64,000 nt of DNA, from NCBI RefSeq assembly GCF_003711515.1, contig NW_021167080.1:3508155-3572154 (forward strand). The letters are read 5' to 3'. Both the position numbers and the translations under genes were made by a program. Of this stretch, positions 33,006 through 44,707 are shown piece after piece. Source of the stretch: Sodiomyces alkalinus F11 (lineage: Eukaryota; Ascomycota; Sordariomycetes; Glomerellales; Plectosphaerellaceae). Each line of letters opens with the position of its first letter. Positions within the stretch are counted from its first letter, which is position 1. Below the pieces are notes generated by a model that saw nothing but the letters and a program-made list of their open reading frames with translations, ran no database searches and was not told the origin of the DNA.

Positions 33006-34893
33006 TCATTGTGCCTCCTCATCGACTACAAGGTCTTCGGGGTCAATGATCCAAGGCTCCTCTTCGCCCCAGATCGGTGCTACCACGAAGCGGCCCATGA
33101 TTTTGCCCATGCCGTAAGCCTCGCCGCCATACTCGCCCTGCCGCCGCTCCTCATTCCACTCGTCCATGTCCATAATGACGGCCGTCGTGAGGAAGTTGAC
33201 TCCCGTCGATGGCCCCAGGGACATCTTCATCCCGCCCCAGTCCAGTTCGACCGCGCCAGACTGGCGCACGTTGAGCTTGCCTATCACGCCGCCATTGGGG
33301 ATGTCCTCCGCCATGTCCAGGATGGTTGTTTTGGGCTTTTGGCCCGAGCGGAGATCAGGCTTGACGTCTTCTTCCGTCTTGACGAGGACCTCGTTCCCAA
33401 TTCCACCGTTCGCGGACTGGTCTAGCATGGTCGCGTCTTCCGACCCGGCCTGCGCATCGGGAGTCGCGGCCTGAGGCTTCAGGGGAGGCATGATCGGTGG
33501 GAACTGGAAAAGATAGAGCCGCCCATCCTTGTTTGCTGGCCTGCCATCATCTAAGGGTCCTAGTTCGCTCAGCAATAGCCTCTTGCTGGCCATTGCTACT
33601 TCTTCCTCCGGATCCGCGGCTGGCTTCATCCTCAGGCTGAGCTCGGTCGTCGTCCCTGCAATGGCGGGGGATACTGCTTTCTTCGAGTAGTCGACTTGGA
33701 CTTCGACTTCAGGCTGCTTGGCTTTGCTGTGGGCATCAAAGTCGACAGCCTCCATCTGCAAACCGCCTTCTATGCCTGGCTCGGTCTTGACGCGAACCAC
33801 GTCCTTCGGCGCAGCATGCCAGACACCGCCATCGTCAGCCGTGGCAGGCATGGGTCCCGTCTTCACGTCGCCCTCTACCCACAGATCTTCCTTGCCCTGG
33901 GCTTGTTCTTTCGCTTCGAGTTCGGCCGTGGTGGTCAGCTCTTTCTTCTCTTCTTTCCGGTCCACTCGGAGGATCCCCAGAGGCCAATGCGTTTCGGGGT
34001 CTGCTTCGATGATGGCAGCGGTCGCCTCGTCTTCGGAATCAATCTCGTGGTCGGGGGGAACACCTGCGAACCTGTCCGCGTTGATACGTGCCTCCCCACG
34101 ATAATGAGACGTGGACCCGAAGTCCGGTTTCCCTTCGGATTTGACTCCGTAGCCGGAACCGCCGGAACCGGATCCAGAACCAGAACCCCCGCCGCCGATA
34201 CTGCCAAAACCACCTCTACCACCGGATCGACTTGCGGCGCCTATAGAAAAACCATGTGTTAGTGGGCCGAGGATCGAAGGCGACGTTGACTTTGTGAGGG
34301 TTAGTTATAACTCCGCACGTACCTTCGCGGAACTGGGAGAACGGCCCGCTGGTGACGTTCTGCCGATTCATCCCGCCTCTTCCCATTGCATCGCCTCGAC
34401 TTCTTCGGCTGCGGCCCCTGGACCGCGCTTGCAGGCGCGCCTCCTCCTTAATCCTCGCCTGCTCTTTGCTATATTCCTGCTGTGCGAGGATATCTCGTGA
34501 CGCTTCGTCTCTCCGGATATTCTTGGGCCTGAAGCGACCAACACCGGGGCCCCTGCTTGGCTTCGGGACCAGGGTACCCCTTGTACTCGACGTGGTGGGT
34601 TGTTGCGACGTGCTTGGAGTTGTAGTTCTGGGGTTCTGGGCCTCGGAAGGAGGAGGAGGAGCAATGGAAGCAGTGGGAGCTGGACGTGGCTGGGCCATTG
34701 TAGGTGCTGATGTCGGTGTCGGCATGCGATCGAGATCGGGAGAGTTGGTGGCGGTCGTACTCGAGCTGATAGTGCCTTCTTCAACGGCAGAAGCACCTCC
34801 CCTGCCCCCCCTGCCCCGACCACGACCGCGCCCGCGACCGCGACCACGAGCCCTGCCCGTGGCCCTGCCTGGGGCGGTGTCCTCAGACACCAT
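33006..34893 (-). CDS. RPC53: RNA polymerase III subunit C4 (RPC53)
   Basis: Two exons, 34323-34893 and 33006-34240, with an intron at 34241-34322 (GTACGT donor, CACTAACAC branch, CTATAG acceptor); 601 aa. The N-terminus is an RG-rich repeat (GRGRGRGRGRGRGGRGG) followed by a Ser/Thr/Pro-rich linker. The family landmark RGDAMGRGG precedes the splice site, and a Gly/Ser-rich stretch follows it. The C-terminal dimerisation domain ends with GRFVVAPIWGEEEPWIIDPEDLVVDEEAQ, typical of RPC4 proteins. It pairs with RPC37 on Pol III and acts in initiation, termination and reinitiation at tRNA and 5S genes, in the nucleus. It is larger than yeast RPC53 (422 aa) because of the low-complexity linker. Confidence 0.92.
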
Positions 34894-35426
34894 GGTTGAA
34901 GATGCGTGCGCTCACACGTCAACAAGCGTATCCTGTTAGCATAAGTTCGTGAGGCACATGCAATGCAATTCTAGAATTACTGGAAGAGAAGATGCCAAGG
35001 GAAACTAAAGAGGAAAAAGTGCGAAATCTTTGTGTGTATAAGCAGCAATGGGAGCTCTAGTAAACAAGAGGGAGTGGGTGAGAGGTAATAATTCTGTTGT
35101 GAAGAAATACGAATAGAAAGTACCGTGGCGGGGCAGCGGTAGAAAGTTGCGATGGTGGGGCACGACTTTGCCCAAGCACGGTCCCCTATGAGCCTGGAAT
35201 ATAGGGTAAGGTAAGGTACACCTTAACCAACCATCTTGGTGTACCTGGTACTTTCCGAGTAGACAAGATCGTGAGTTCGCTGTTCTGTCCCAAATGTGGT
35301 GTGTCTTGTGTCCCGTCTCCAACACCTGGAAGGATAAGGTACCTATAATCTTAAGGTACCTTTTGACCTGAGATCGGCTTGATGATCAGTCTCTCGTGAT
35401 ATATAATGTAGAATCTACCTAGGTAC
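34894..35426. promoter_or_regulatory. intergenic, RPC53 5' flank and UreD 3' flank
   Basis: The two flanking genes run in the same direction. GGTACC/TACCTTA motifs occur at about 35209-35250, 35337-35362 and 35415-35430. No other feature seen. Confidence 0.45.
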
Positions 35427-36419
35427 CTATCTTACACACATCATTGCCTGATCTCCGTACAACTCTGATATAGACCCTTCTCTGGAGAGCATGTCTCCTA
35501 TCCATAGTCGCCCACCCTCCACTGTCTTGGCGCCAAATTTGACAACTACGCAGCCTCTAATGCTTGCCGCGGACCACAGAATACCATGCTGCTTCTCTGC
35601 ATGGAGACGCGACAGTCGCCACTGTTCTTCGGCCGACTTGTTGCTGTCTTCTTTCTCCCTGACCTCGGCCGAGCGAAAATCCCTAGCCCCCAGGCGCGGA
35701 AGAGAGCTAAATTCGGAAAGGAAGAATTCGCCTAGGCGTGTCATCTGCTTGCCTCGGAGGATCAGAGTCCCGAATAAGCCGTGCCCATGCATAGACGCGT
35801 GAAGCCCCTTTCCAGTCAAGTCACGGCTGCCCTCGTCCAGGACGACCGTGTCTCGGAGCAAGAGACGGTCCTCGGCTGGTGCTGCCTCTCCTCCCGTAAG
35901 CCAGACTTCGTTCCGGCCTTTCCACCGCACGAAACTCCAGTCCTCGCCTAGAGCCGACCGGCCTTGGGTGACCCAATCCAACAGACACAGGGAAGCACTT
36001 GCGGTTACGGTGAACACCTGGGTCTGCTCATACACGCTTCCGGCGAAGGGCTGCACGGGGTCGGGTAGGAGACAGAGGCCAGCATCGTCAGCAACACGCA
36101 CGCTGAGGTTCTGGCGAGTGATAACATCCGGGGAGGGGGATTTGAGAATTTTCGTATGGCCCTGCGTGACGACGCTCAGTCTTGCGTTTTGTGATACCTC
36201 GACGGCGAGCTGGATCGAGTCGCCGCCGACCAGCCCGCCACCGTAGGATAGGAGGAAGACCAGCGCACTCTTCTGCTCGGCGGTCGGAGAAGGGGAGATG
36301 AGCTTCAGCGGATATTTGTACGTGACGGTTTCTAGTCCTGGTAGGCCGTTGGGGAGTAGTTTCGCGACTATGCGGCCCTCCCCGCTGGCCGAGTTGGACT
36401 TGGGGAAGGGAGACTGCAT
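35427..36419 (-). CDS. ureD: urease accessory protein UreD
   Basis: Single exon, 330 aa. Family landmarks are the N-terminal LVFLLSYGGGLVGGDSI segment, QGHTKILK, LLPDPVQPFAGSVYEQ and the C-terminal GILWSAASIRGCVVVKFGA. UreD (UreH in some bacteria) is the scaffold that, with UreF and UreG, loads nickel and CO2 into apo-urease in the cytosol, letting the fungus use urea as nitrogen source. No UreF, UreG or urease gene is in this window, as usual in fungi where these genes are scattered. I saw no dense GATA sites in the upstream region, so nitrogen control is not evident from sequence. Confidence 0.95.
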   Translation of the reverse strand: MQSPFPKSNSASGEGRIVAKLLPNGLPGLETVTYKYPLKLISPSPTAEQKSALVFLLSYGGGLVGGDSIQLAVEVSQNARLSVVTQGHTKILKSPSPDVITRQNLSVRVADDAGLCLLPDPVQPFAGSVYEQTQVFTVTASASLCLLDWVTQGRSALGEDWSFVRWKGRNEVWLTGGEAAPAEDRLLLRDTVVLDEGSRDLTGKGLHASMHGHGLFGTLILRGKQMTRLGEFFLSEFSSLPRLGARDFRSAEVREKEDSNKSAEEQWRLSRLHAEKQHGILWSAASIRGCVVVKFGAKTVEGGRLWIGDMLSREGSISELYGDQAMMCVR

Positions 36420-37084
36420 GGTGGCCAGCCGATCTAGGGCAGACGTGTGTCGATGAGAGACTAATTAGATCAACGACATTATGGGAGTTGTGATCTGAGT
36501 GAGAAGCTCCCAGAGTAGCATATATTCACAAGTTAGTACGCTAGGTACCATATTTAAGGTACCTTACCTTAGGCGACGCCAATTCGTTTTCCGAGTCTTA
36601 ACTGAGGTACCCGTACTTGTACTTGGCAATTATAACAAAGTACTCCTTCATACACTGTAGGTCTCGTACCTACAACGTAGATAGGCGCCTCCACCACAGT
36701 GTGCGACACACCGTATGGTTGGCCTAGCCCAAGGTCACTTATTATTACGGAGTACCTACCTTACACCGCCACCCTCACAACACAACAACAATCCAAACGC
36801 GCCAGCGGACTTACCCCGGTGTATCCGTGCCTGAGTACATACAGTTAAGGTAAGGTACGTACCAGCCCGCACCCTTGGCCCACCCTCCTCCCTACCTACC
36901 TTAACGTCGACGATGCCTGCTTCAAAGTTCCCCGTTCTTTATCCCCCCATGCATTGAAATCCGAGACGCGACATTTTCCACACAACACTCCCACGATAAT
37001 CTCTGTCGCCCTGCGCAACAGAGTCCATTCGGTCGTCGCGAAGCGCCTTAAATGTTTCTGGTCCGACCCCCATTGAGGGAAACG
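36420..37084. promoter_or_regulatory. divergent promoter region between UreD and SCC3
   Basis: It contains a GGTACC cluster (about 36544-36572), TACAACGTA at 36671-36679, TACGGAGTA at 36746-36754 and TACCTTA-like words. One GATAGG site lies near 36680. Confidence 0.5.
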
Positions 37085-40000
37085 ATGGACAACGCGACGG
37101 CTTCTCCCGACCCCGACTCTACGTCGCGTCGCCGCTCTGGACGCGTCGTGCGGGCACCCGAGAAATACAGCCCCGACATCGTGGTCACGTCTAAGCGGAA
37201 GAGGGGCGCTGATGCCGATGACGATGATCATGAAAATGACGATGAAGACGCGAACGACGAGAATGAAGCACCCCACACCGACGATGACATGAGCGACGCG
37301 ACCGACACCTACGCAACCAGCCACAAGCGGCCCTCCGCATCGCGTTCGAAAACCTCACATAAGGGGCCGGCTATAAAGAAACCTCCTGTAAAAAAGCGGG
37401 CCATCAAGAAACCAGCCGTCAAGAAGCCGAAGACAAACGGTGTCGCGTCCAAGTCGCTGGGTCATGGTTCCGCTCTTCCCTCCAGACCGAAAAAGAAGAC
37501 GGTTGCTATTGCCAATTTCGGCCCGCCCGGGGAGGGCGATCTTTATGGTGATTCCTCACACCCGTTTCGACCAGAAATGTTGCGCGCTCTAACTTGCGGG
37601 TCATTATTTAGCCGATGTCTTCTCATCGAGTCAATCCGTGGATCGAGTCGCCGAGGAATGGCTACAGAAATACCACAACGACGATGCACTTGCCGTCCGA
37701 GATCTCGTCAACTTCGTTCTTCGTTCATGCGGCTGCGAATTGCAAGTTACTGAAGATGATATTCGTGACCCCGACAATTCGGATAGCCGATTGACTGAAC
37801 TGCAAGAAATCTATCAAGAGGTAAGCCTAGACCTGTCGGATACCTCCCCCCCCCAAAGACCTGATGTTCTTACTGACTTTCCCAGGAACACATTACCGAG
37901 TATCCCCTCATTTCGAGAGCCAAGGGTACCAAATCTTTCCGTGAGCTGTTCACGGACTTCTTCCACTCCTTCGTCGCCGTGCTCCATGAGACCGATGTCT
38001 TGTACAAGGATACGGCCTTAATGGAGAACATCAGTCGCTGGATCGCTTCCATGTCCACCTCGTCACTCCGGCCTTTCCGTCATACCGCCACCACAGCTAT
38101 CTTGTCTTTGGTAACAGGACTCGTCGAGGTGGCCAAGACTCTAGACGCCCGTATTGCCGGCATTGAGCAGCAAATCGCTGCCGGCCAGAGGGGCAAGAAC
38201 CAAGCGAACAAGGCCAAGTTGTCCGAGATGCAACGCAACTTGGACCAGGCAAACGCGTACCGAAAACAATGTAGCGAGCTGATTACCGATTTCTTCGACA
38301 CCACGTTCGTCCACAGGTACCGTGATATCGACTCGCGTATCCGGACCGAATGTGTAGAGGCTCTGGGCCACTGGATCATACAGCTTCCCACTGTGTTTAT
38401 GGAACCAGGCTTCCTGAGATACTTGGGCTGGATGCTGTCTGACGCTGTGGCTTCCACGCGACTTGAGGTGCTGAAGCAGCTTGGTCGCATCTTCAAGCGT
38501 GATGCTGAACAGTTGGGTCATTTTATCGACAGGTTCCGGCCACGCTTGATCGAGATTGCGACCAAGGACGCTGAGGTATCCGTGCGAGTGACCGCCATAT
38601 CCGTCGTGGACACTTTGCGGGCCGCCGGAATGCTCGATCCGGACGAGGTGGACTTGATCAACCGCCTCATTTTCGACAGCGAAATCCGGGTCCGCAAGGC
38701 TGCCGCTAATTTCTTCGAAGCTTGCGTGCAGGAACTGCTCGCTGGTAGGGTGGAGGAGCTAGGCGGCAGTGAGGTTCTCGACGAGGTGTTCGGTGGAACA
38801 GAGGAAGATGATTTCGAGTCCCCGAGGGAAGAGTGGATCAGCATCAAATGCCTCGCCGAAAACCTCGCCGCCTACGATGCGCAAGTGGAGCAGGAGCTTG
38901 GGAGCCCCGAGAGCCACGACCTCCCAGCCGCCGTCGATATTCTCCAGGCCTTGACACCCGCCACACGGGTATCCTTGGCGGCTCAAGTGCTCTTCGACAA
39001 GATGCCCGTGGTCAATCGATGGGAGTTGCTGGCCGGATACTTGCTTTACGATCACAGTATCAGTGCCAAGTCAAAGTCAAAAGCCCTAAGCCCTGATGAA
39101 ACTGTCAAGAAGGCCCTTGGCCCTGATGGTAACGAAGAGGCTATTCTATTGGAGGTCATGGCGTCTGCCGTGACGGTGGCCCTGTCTCAGCCTGCCGAGA
39201 GGAAAGGGGGCCGACACGAGGCAGTAGATGCACAAGAAGACACCGCCTTGGAGCTGGCGGCATTGATTCCTCGACTTCTCAACAAATTCGGCGCCGATCC
39301 TGCTACCGCAAAGATTGTTCTAAGGATGGAGCACGTGTTGAAACTTGACGTCTTCCAGCAACTTAGGCAGGACTCGGCTCGGTATGAGAAGCTGCTTGAT
39401 GAGGTGGCCGCCCAGTTCAGCAGGCACGACGACAAGGAGGTGCTTGCGGAAGCCACCGCCGCTCTATCCCATGCCCGACAACACGAAGAGCTGGAGGAAC
39501 TCACGGACGGAAAATTATCGCTACTGTGGGAGAATACCATCAACTCGTTGCGCAATTTTGATAAGACGTGCGAGCTCTCTGAACGTGGCCAACTTGCGGA
39601 AGAACACCTTACGGACCTCTCTACCATTCTCACCAAGGTCAGCAACCTGGCGAGCGTGTCAGACTGCACTGATGTGCTGGAAACCGAGGGACAGTCTGCC
39701 GATTCACCGTCCTCTCCCATCGAGATTCTCACCGGCATCGTCCAACGTGGCACGTTTGCTCATATCGATGATAGGATAGACGACTTGGAAGACGAAGTGG
39801 TTTCGTTCGCCATCAAGGCCTGCCTGTTTTATTTCATGTGGAAGCTCCACAACCTCGAGAAGCTGATGCAGGCCGGCTCGGATATCCCCGATTCAGCCGT
39901 GGACCAGCTGCAAAAACTGCGCCAGACGTTCCAGGATAACCTCACCAACACGTTGTCGTCCCGCGTCATTATCGATGGCATTCGTCTGTATGCGACGTGC

Positions 40001-40792
40001 AGCCTGTGCGATCTTCACATCATCTTCGGATCACTGCGCACCTGGATTCAGAACTCGCGGCAGAGCGCCAAGTATCAGAAGCTGGCCAGCCTGGTGGAGG
40101 AGATCACACCCGGCCTTGTGCCGGAGTTGATCTCCATCTTCGACGGCGTCGAGCGCAGCTTCGCCAAGCGGACCAAGAAGACGCTCAATGAGCCCGCCGA
40201 CGATGAAGATCCCATCGACGACGAATCGTCCGATGACGAAGACGAAGACGAAGGGCTCACGCGCGAGCAGCGCTTCGTCAATGAACTCAGGGCCGAGCGC
40301 TCCCTCTGCGAACTCGCCGGCAAATACGTCATGGCCATCTCTCGCAAGGTGCTCGACCAGTCCGGCCCTACCCGCGGGCGGTTGCGCAGACGGCTGTTGA
40401 GGAACCAGAGCAGGCTGGGCAAGAACTTCCATGAAGTTGTCGCGTTCTTGGACGAATCCAAAGTGGAACAGCTGTTGTACGGGAAGAAACCCAAGTCCCG
40501 GTCGGCTGCTGGCAGACAAGCGGCGGCTGCTGCTGCTGCTGCCAGTAAGAAACCAGCGCGAAGCGAGGAGATTGTGGTAGAGGAAGAGAGCGACCATCAC
40601 GAGGACGACGATCCTTTCAAAGAGGCCGAGCCTGAGGAAGGTTCACGCGAGGATCTTCGGCGGCGTGAGCTTTTGGAAGACGACGAGCAGGACTCTGACG
40701 AGGAGGAGGATCGTGATGATGCTAACGAAGATGCCAGTCGGAGAGGTGGCGAGGAGTCAGGCCCAGATAATGACAGTGTTCTGGGCGACTAG
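37085..40792 (+). CDS. SCC3: cohesin subunit SCC3/STAG (Psc3/Irr1)
   Basis: Three exons, 37085-37547, 37612-37820 and 37886-40792, with introns at 37548-37611 and 37821-37885; 1192 aa. The N-terminus is charged, with KKP-type basic repeats resembling histone H1 tails. The STAG domain starts near residue 236 with SFRELFTDFFHSFVAVLHETDVLYKD, followed by the conserved YRDIDSRIRTECVEALGHWI and long HEAT-like helices. The C-terminus is strongly acidic. SCC3 binds Scc1/Rad21 and holds sister chromatids together. The first donor (GTGATT) is weak but both phases and the protein join agree (LYADVFSSSQSVDRVAEEWL). An in-frame ATG at 37052 would add 11 residues. Intron 2 carries a C9 run. It converges on POT1, 428 bp away. 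Confidence 0.95.
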
Positions 40793-41220
40793 ATGGTGTA
40801 GGTGTAGCCGAAGAATGGTACATTCATTCAGCCTTGAATTTTCGGAGCTGCTGGGGACGAGTTGCCTGTATTCCAGAAGTAGGATGGGGACGCTCACGGG
40901 GACGGACGGGAGCTGAAGCGTTTTGTCTTCTCGCACTAATTTGATTGTTGCTAGGCAGGGATAGGCGGCAGTCAGTTTTGGGCAAAGTGGTATGGATTCC
41001 GGCGTTCGACGTTGACAGATGTCACGGTTCATGATGTAGCTCGATTGCTCGGTCTGAATTTCCGATGAAGCAAGAAAAGGGGGCATTATCTCTAATGCTG
41101 AACGACTACAAACATAACGAACCATCAGTCCTGTGTGACCTATCTGCAGCTTTAGGCCCTGAAACTCTTTCCATGTTATGGTGAGCACCGAAATCCCCAC
41201 GGAGTCGACGGTAAGGTCTA
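40793..41220. other. 3' flanks of convergent SCC3 and POT1
   Basis: A short non-coding interval between two stop codons facing each other. It presumably holds both 3' untranslated regions, which may overlap. Nothing else seen. Confidence 0.5.
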
Positions 41221-43523
41221 TTAGGTATAAGCCACCTTGGTGCCAAAGAGCGAGAAGACGCGCTCCCACCGTTTCCCCTCGCCTGCGTTGGCATTCGTCG
41301 GGTTCGGCTCGTCGACCTTGATGCCATACTGCTGGATGCAACAACTGAACGGCCGGTTGGAGATAGCCTGACTGATCCCTGACTGCGACGCTGCATCGTC
41401 AGACGGGCGAACACTCGTCGTCCTGGCACCGGCTTCGACATCTGAGCTATCCAACGGTGGTCTGTCAATGGGCCCCGTCGCGCCACCTCGCCTTCGCTTC
41501 TTCCTGGACCTGGTGCCTTTGACCTCTTCTAGGTTCCCCCAGAGGGTGAACATCCTCTCGCGAAGAGATGCCAAAGTATCCCGGTGGTATCGTAAATCGC
41601 AAGCGTCCAGTCCCGTTAGGAGCTGCGCATCCGTGTTCGAGACAACGGCCCAGAGATTCTCTCGTGGGCCTTTTGCAGAGGAAGGCATGGCTTGTTCCAA
41701 GCAGAGTGCGAACCGCCACTCCCAGACCCTTTCCCTGCCATCTCCGCCCAAGATGCTCGCATCGTCGTCCTCTGAGCTCGAGGAGGATGAGCTATAATCA
41801 GATAGTGCCTCGTAATCGCTCACTTTTCGGGGGAAGGCAAAGTCTTCCAGCCTTTGTGGGAAGAAATCGACGACCCTGACATTGGCACGATATCGAGCGC
41901 AAGTAAAGGGAAGTTGGCAGTCGATGGACGCTCCATGCACAGTCGCGGGGTATATGTGTCTTTCGAGGATGACGCTGAGAGCAGTCACAGGTTGGTCGGC
42001 ATGCTCACACTTCACTATGCTACGTCAGTGAAATCTGGGTCCTTTAGTAGCACGACGCACCACTCACCATGCTCATTGAGTCCAAGCAAAGCCTCATCAT
42101 CGGGGGTTTGCTCCTCCATTTTTTTCCGTGCATTTTCCCGCGCCTGAGCCCTCCTCTGCTTCGAGTTCAAGGGCTTACCATCAGGATGACCGGTCGCTTG
42201 CCTCTTCTTCCCTCTGGCTTCAGCATGTAATTCTTTGAGTTGTGATTTTCGTTCCTTTTCGTAGTCTCGTTTGCGCCGAAGCAGGTCTTTCAGCTTGGGG
42301 CTCATGTTTTCTCCGCCCTCCTTTGGGTTCAATACGTCAACCAGTATCTTGGTTCTGCCCGAGTCCCGGTGGTCTTCCCGCAGAAACCCTTCTAGGTTGT
42401 TCCCATTAGAGCCATACTTGACCTGAACGTTGCGGAGCCTAACAAAGGTTCCTTTGCAGGCTTGGCTCCGTATTACAGCGGCGTGCGGTTCGTAGCACGT
42501 TACCTGCATGCATCTCTTGCCGAAAGGACCGGTAAATCCGTCATATAGACTTGACCTGGTGCCTATTTCGTCTGCCCTACCTGAAGTATAGCCGTAGGGA
42601 TCTTGTTGCTGGCCTCTGTGTAACTGTAACTCGGATAGATCTCCGCCGCCCAATGCGAAGTGAAAAAACGCCGCATTTTCCGTGTAATCGGTCACCCAAA
42701 CCGTCACCTTATCTCCCATGTCGTATGGCTCCTTGGCCACCTGGACAATCAAATCGCAGAACATGTCCTGTCTTACATCTTGCAGCAAGCTGAACTTTTC
42801 CTTGATGTTTGTCGATTGGTTTGCCCGCGCCTGAAATTCGGCAGCCTCGGGAACACTGTCCTTGTTGATTCTGTGGTACAGCCATGAGACATACTGCTCG
42901 ACTGCTGGACTCGATTCTGAGCCAGAATGAAGTTTATCAGGCTTCAGTGCTGTGCGTGCTGACTTTGGATACTGTGGGATTTTAGCTGCCTCATATACGT
43001 GTATCGTTGTTTGCTTGTGTGTGATCAAAGATTGCTGGCTGTCGGTCCTGAATTGTTGGACCTTGACTACATGTTAGTATACCACTAGTCGTGACGCTCC
43101 CCGAGAAAGCAATGCAGAGGGGGGCAAGATTGTAGAGAGACTTTTCAGACCAGACCTTTGCGGATAGCAGGACAATGACATCCCCAGGTCCAACTTCCGG
43201 CATCATCTCTCGAGGCCGAAAGACGTTCAGCACCAAGTCGCCTCCGTCGTTCTCCGTTGACAGGTCATACAAGGTCAAACTGCATTTGTAATCTAAATGC
43301 CCAAAGTCAGATATAGAGCTCAGTATGGTACTAAGAGCCGCGACTCACCTGATCCACTGGTAGGAACAGGGAGACGATAATCCTTGACAAGGCCGATCAC
43401 TTTCACGAATTGCCTGGGCTTCGCTGGTCCTTCAAGAATGTCTCGAGCAGGAATAAAACCTGGTGGTAGTGAGGGACTTTGCCCCAGAGGCCTAGAAATC
43501 GGGATTCCGGCCATGACTATCAT
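41221..43523 (-). CDS. POT1: telomere single-strand binding protein POT1
   Basis: Four exons, 43349-43523, 43156-43292, 42068-43061 and 41221-42014; 699 aa (696 if translation begins at the second ATG, 43514). Introns: 43293-43348, 43062-43155 and 42015-42067. The first OB fold is clear after splicing: FVKVIGLVKDYRLPVPTSG, SLTLYDLS, PGDVIVLLSAKVQQFR, then LITHKQTTIHVYEAAKIP, matching Pot1 Telo_bind domains. A second OB-like region (QDMFCDLIVQVAKEPYD...VTVWVTDYTEN) and a KR-rich stretch follow, then a C-terminal part with an acidic Ser run and a late CCIQQYGIKV segment. POT1 coats the G-rich telomere overhang and limits telomerase and checkpoint signalling. Intron 2 uses the weak donor GTCTGG but has a perfect TACTAAC branch. 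Confidence 0.93.
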
Positions 43524-44707
43524 AAAAATACCGTGAAGATGGAGAATTAGAGTCGGAAAGTTTGGTTGTAAGGTAGGTGAGTGGATGACCGTGTAAGTCG
43601 GCCGGCGGCGTGTTCAAGAACGTAAGCCTGATGCGCTCCGCAGCATGTTCATCTGATTTGCTTTCTCAAACGGGAATGAACAGATGATTGGTAAAAACAA
43701 GAACTCCATCGAATTCTCGCCGCCGATGTTACCTGGGTGAAGAGAGCCTGGGCAGGTATTTACTCCGTACAACATACCTTACCTTAGACATGGGAGACGC
43801 GATGCGGGAAGCAACGAACGGACAGCTGAGCTGGACGCGTCTAGTTGTGTGCAGTAACCAGCCTGGTACCCCGCTTAGTAATCTGGGTAGGTAGGTACCT
43901 AGAAGTACCGCGACTTGTTGCCTGCTGGTGATCTGATGTTCGGTACCGGTACTGAATAACAACCTCAACAAGAGAACTAAGGTAGGTATTGTTTACATAA
44001 TACCAAGCTACCTGTATCGATGCACATTCGTCAGGGTCATACATTGCCTTTACACTTATCCGTAGTCTTATCGTATTATTGGAGGATACACCGCCGTTGC
44101 GCAACCTTGTCTGCCTCTGACCTACGAATACGGTACCTTACCTTAGGTACCTTAGGGTTTTGTAAGTACCGAAGTACCTTGATGAGTGGGCGAACTGGAG
44201 AGAAGACACTGTGAGATAGGTACTTCCAAGAAGTCCCCGCAGTGCCCCTCCAACCATCCAAACCCTCCAACGAGGGGGGAAGAAATACGATCCAGTTAAA
44301 GAACGCCTAGCAGCTTCGCTGTATCCGGAAGGATCCGCTATTTCAATACCTTTCCTTAGAATTTCCCTTCTACCTCCCTATTCTTGTTAATAATAAATTT
44401 CCCACCCAAAACTCTCCTGTACTTCCGTCACTACCTGCTCAACTTTTTCACTTCTTCCTTCACCACCCCTTTACCCCAGGCCACATTTAGGCTCTTCGAC
44501 CTAACCTGGTGCATCTAAACTTTTCGTCAACAGGATTCTCCCCTTCTTTCTATTTCCTCTTCAAACTGGTAATTTCTGTTCGCCTCTTGCCGCTGATCCT
44601 ACTTCTTCCACCTTGGCGGTCAAAACAGAACAATCCTCTGGTTTCCCCACCCCCCAGAAGTCCATAACCGTACCTACTTTACTGCTCTCATCGACCAACC
44701 CGCGACC
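43524..44707. promoter_or_regulatory. divergent region between POT1 and importin alpha
   Basis: It contains TACTCCGTA at 43761, clusters of GGTACC/TACCTTAGGTACC at about 43863-43912 and 44131-44155, and a C/T-rich stretch from about 44360 that is probably the importin 5' untranslated region. No gene seen. Confidence 0.5.

Noticed and set aside
34352..34939. 195-codon + frame over the RPC53 N-terminus
   Set aside because: Antisense shadow of the RG-repeat region.
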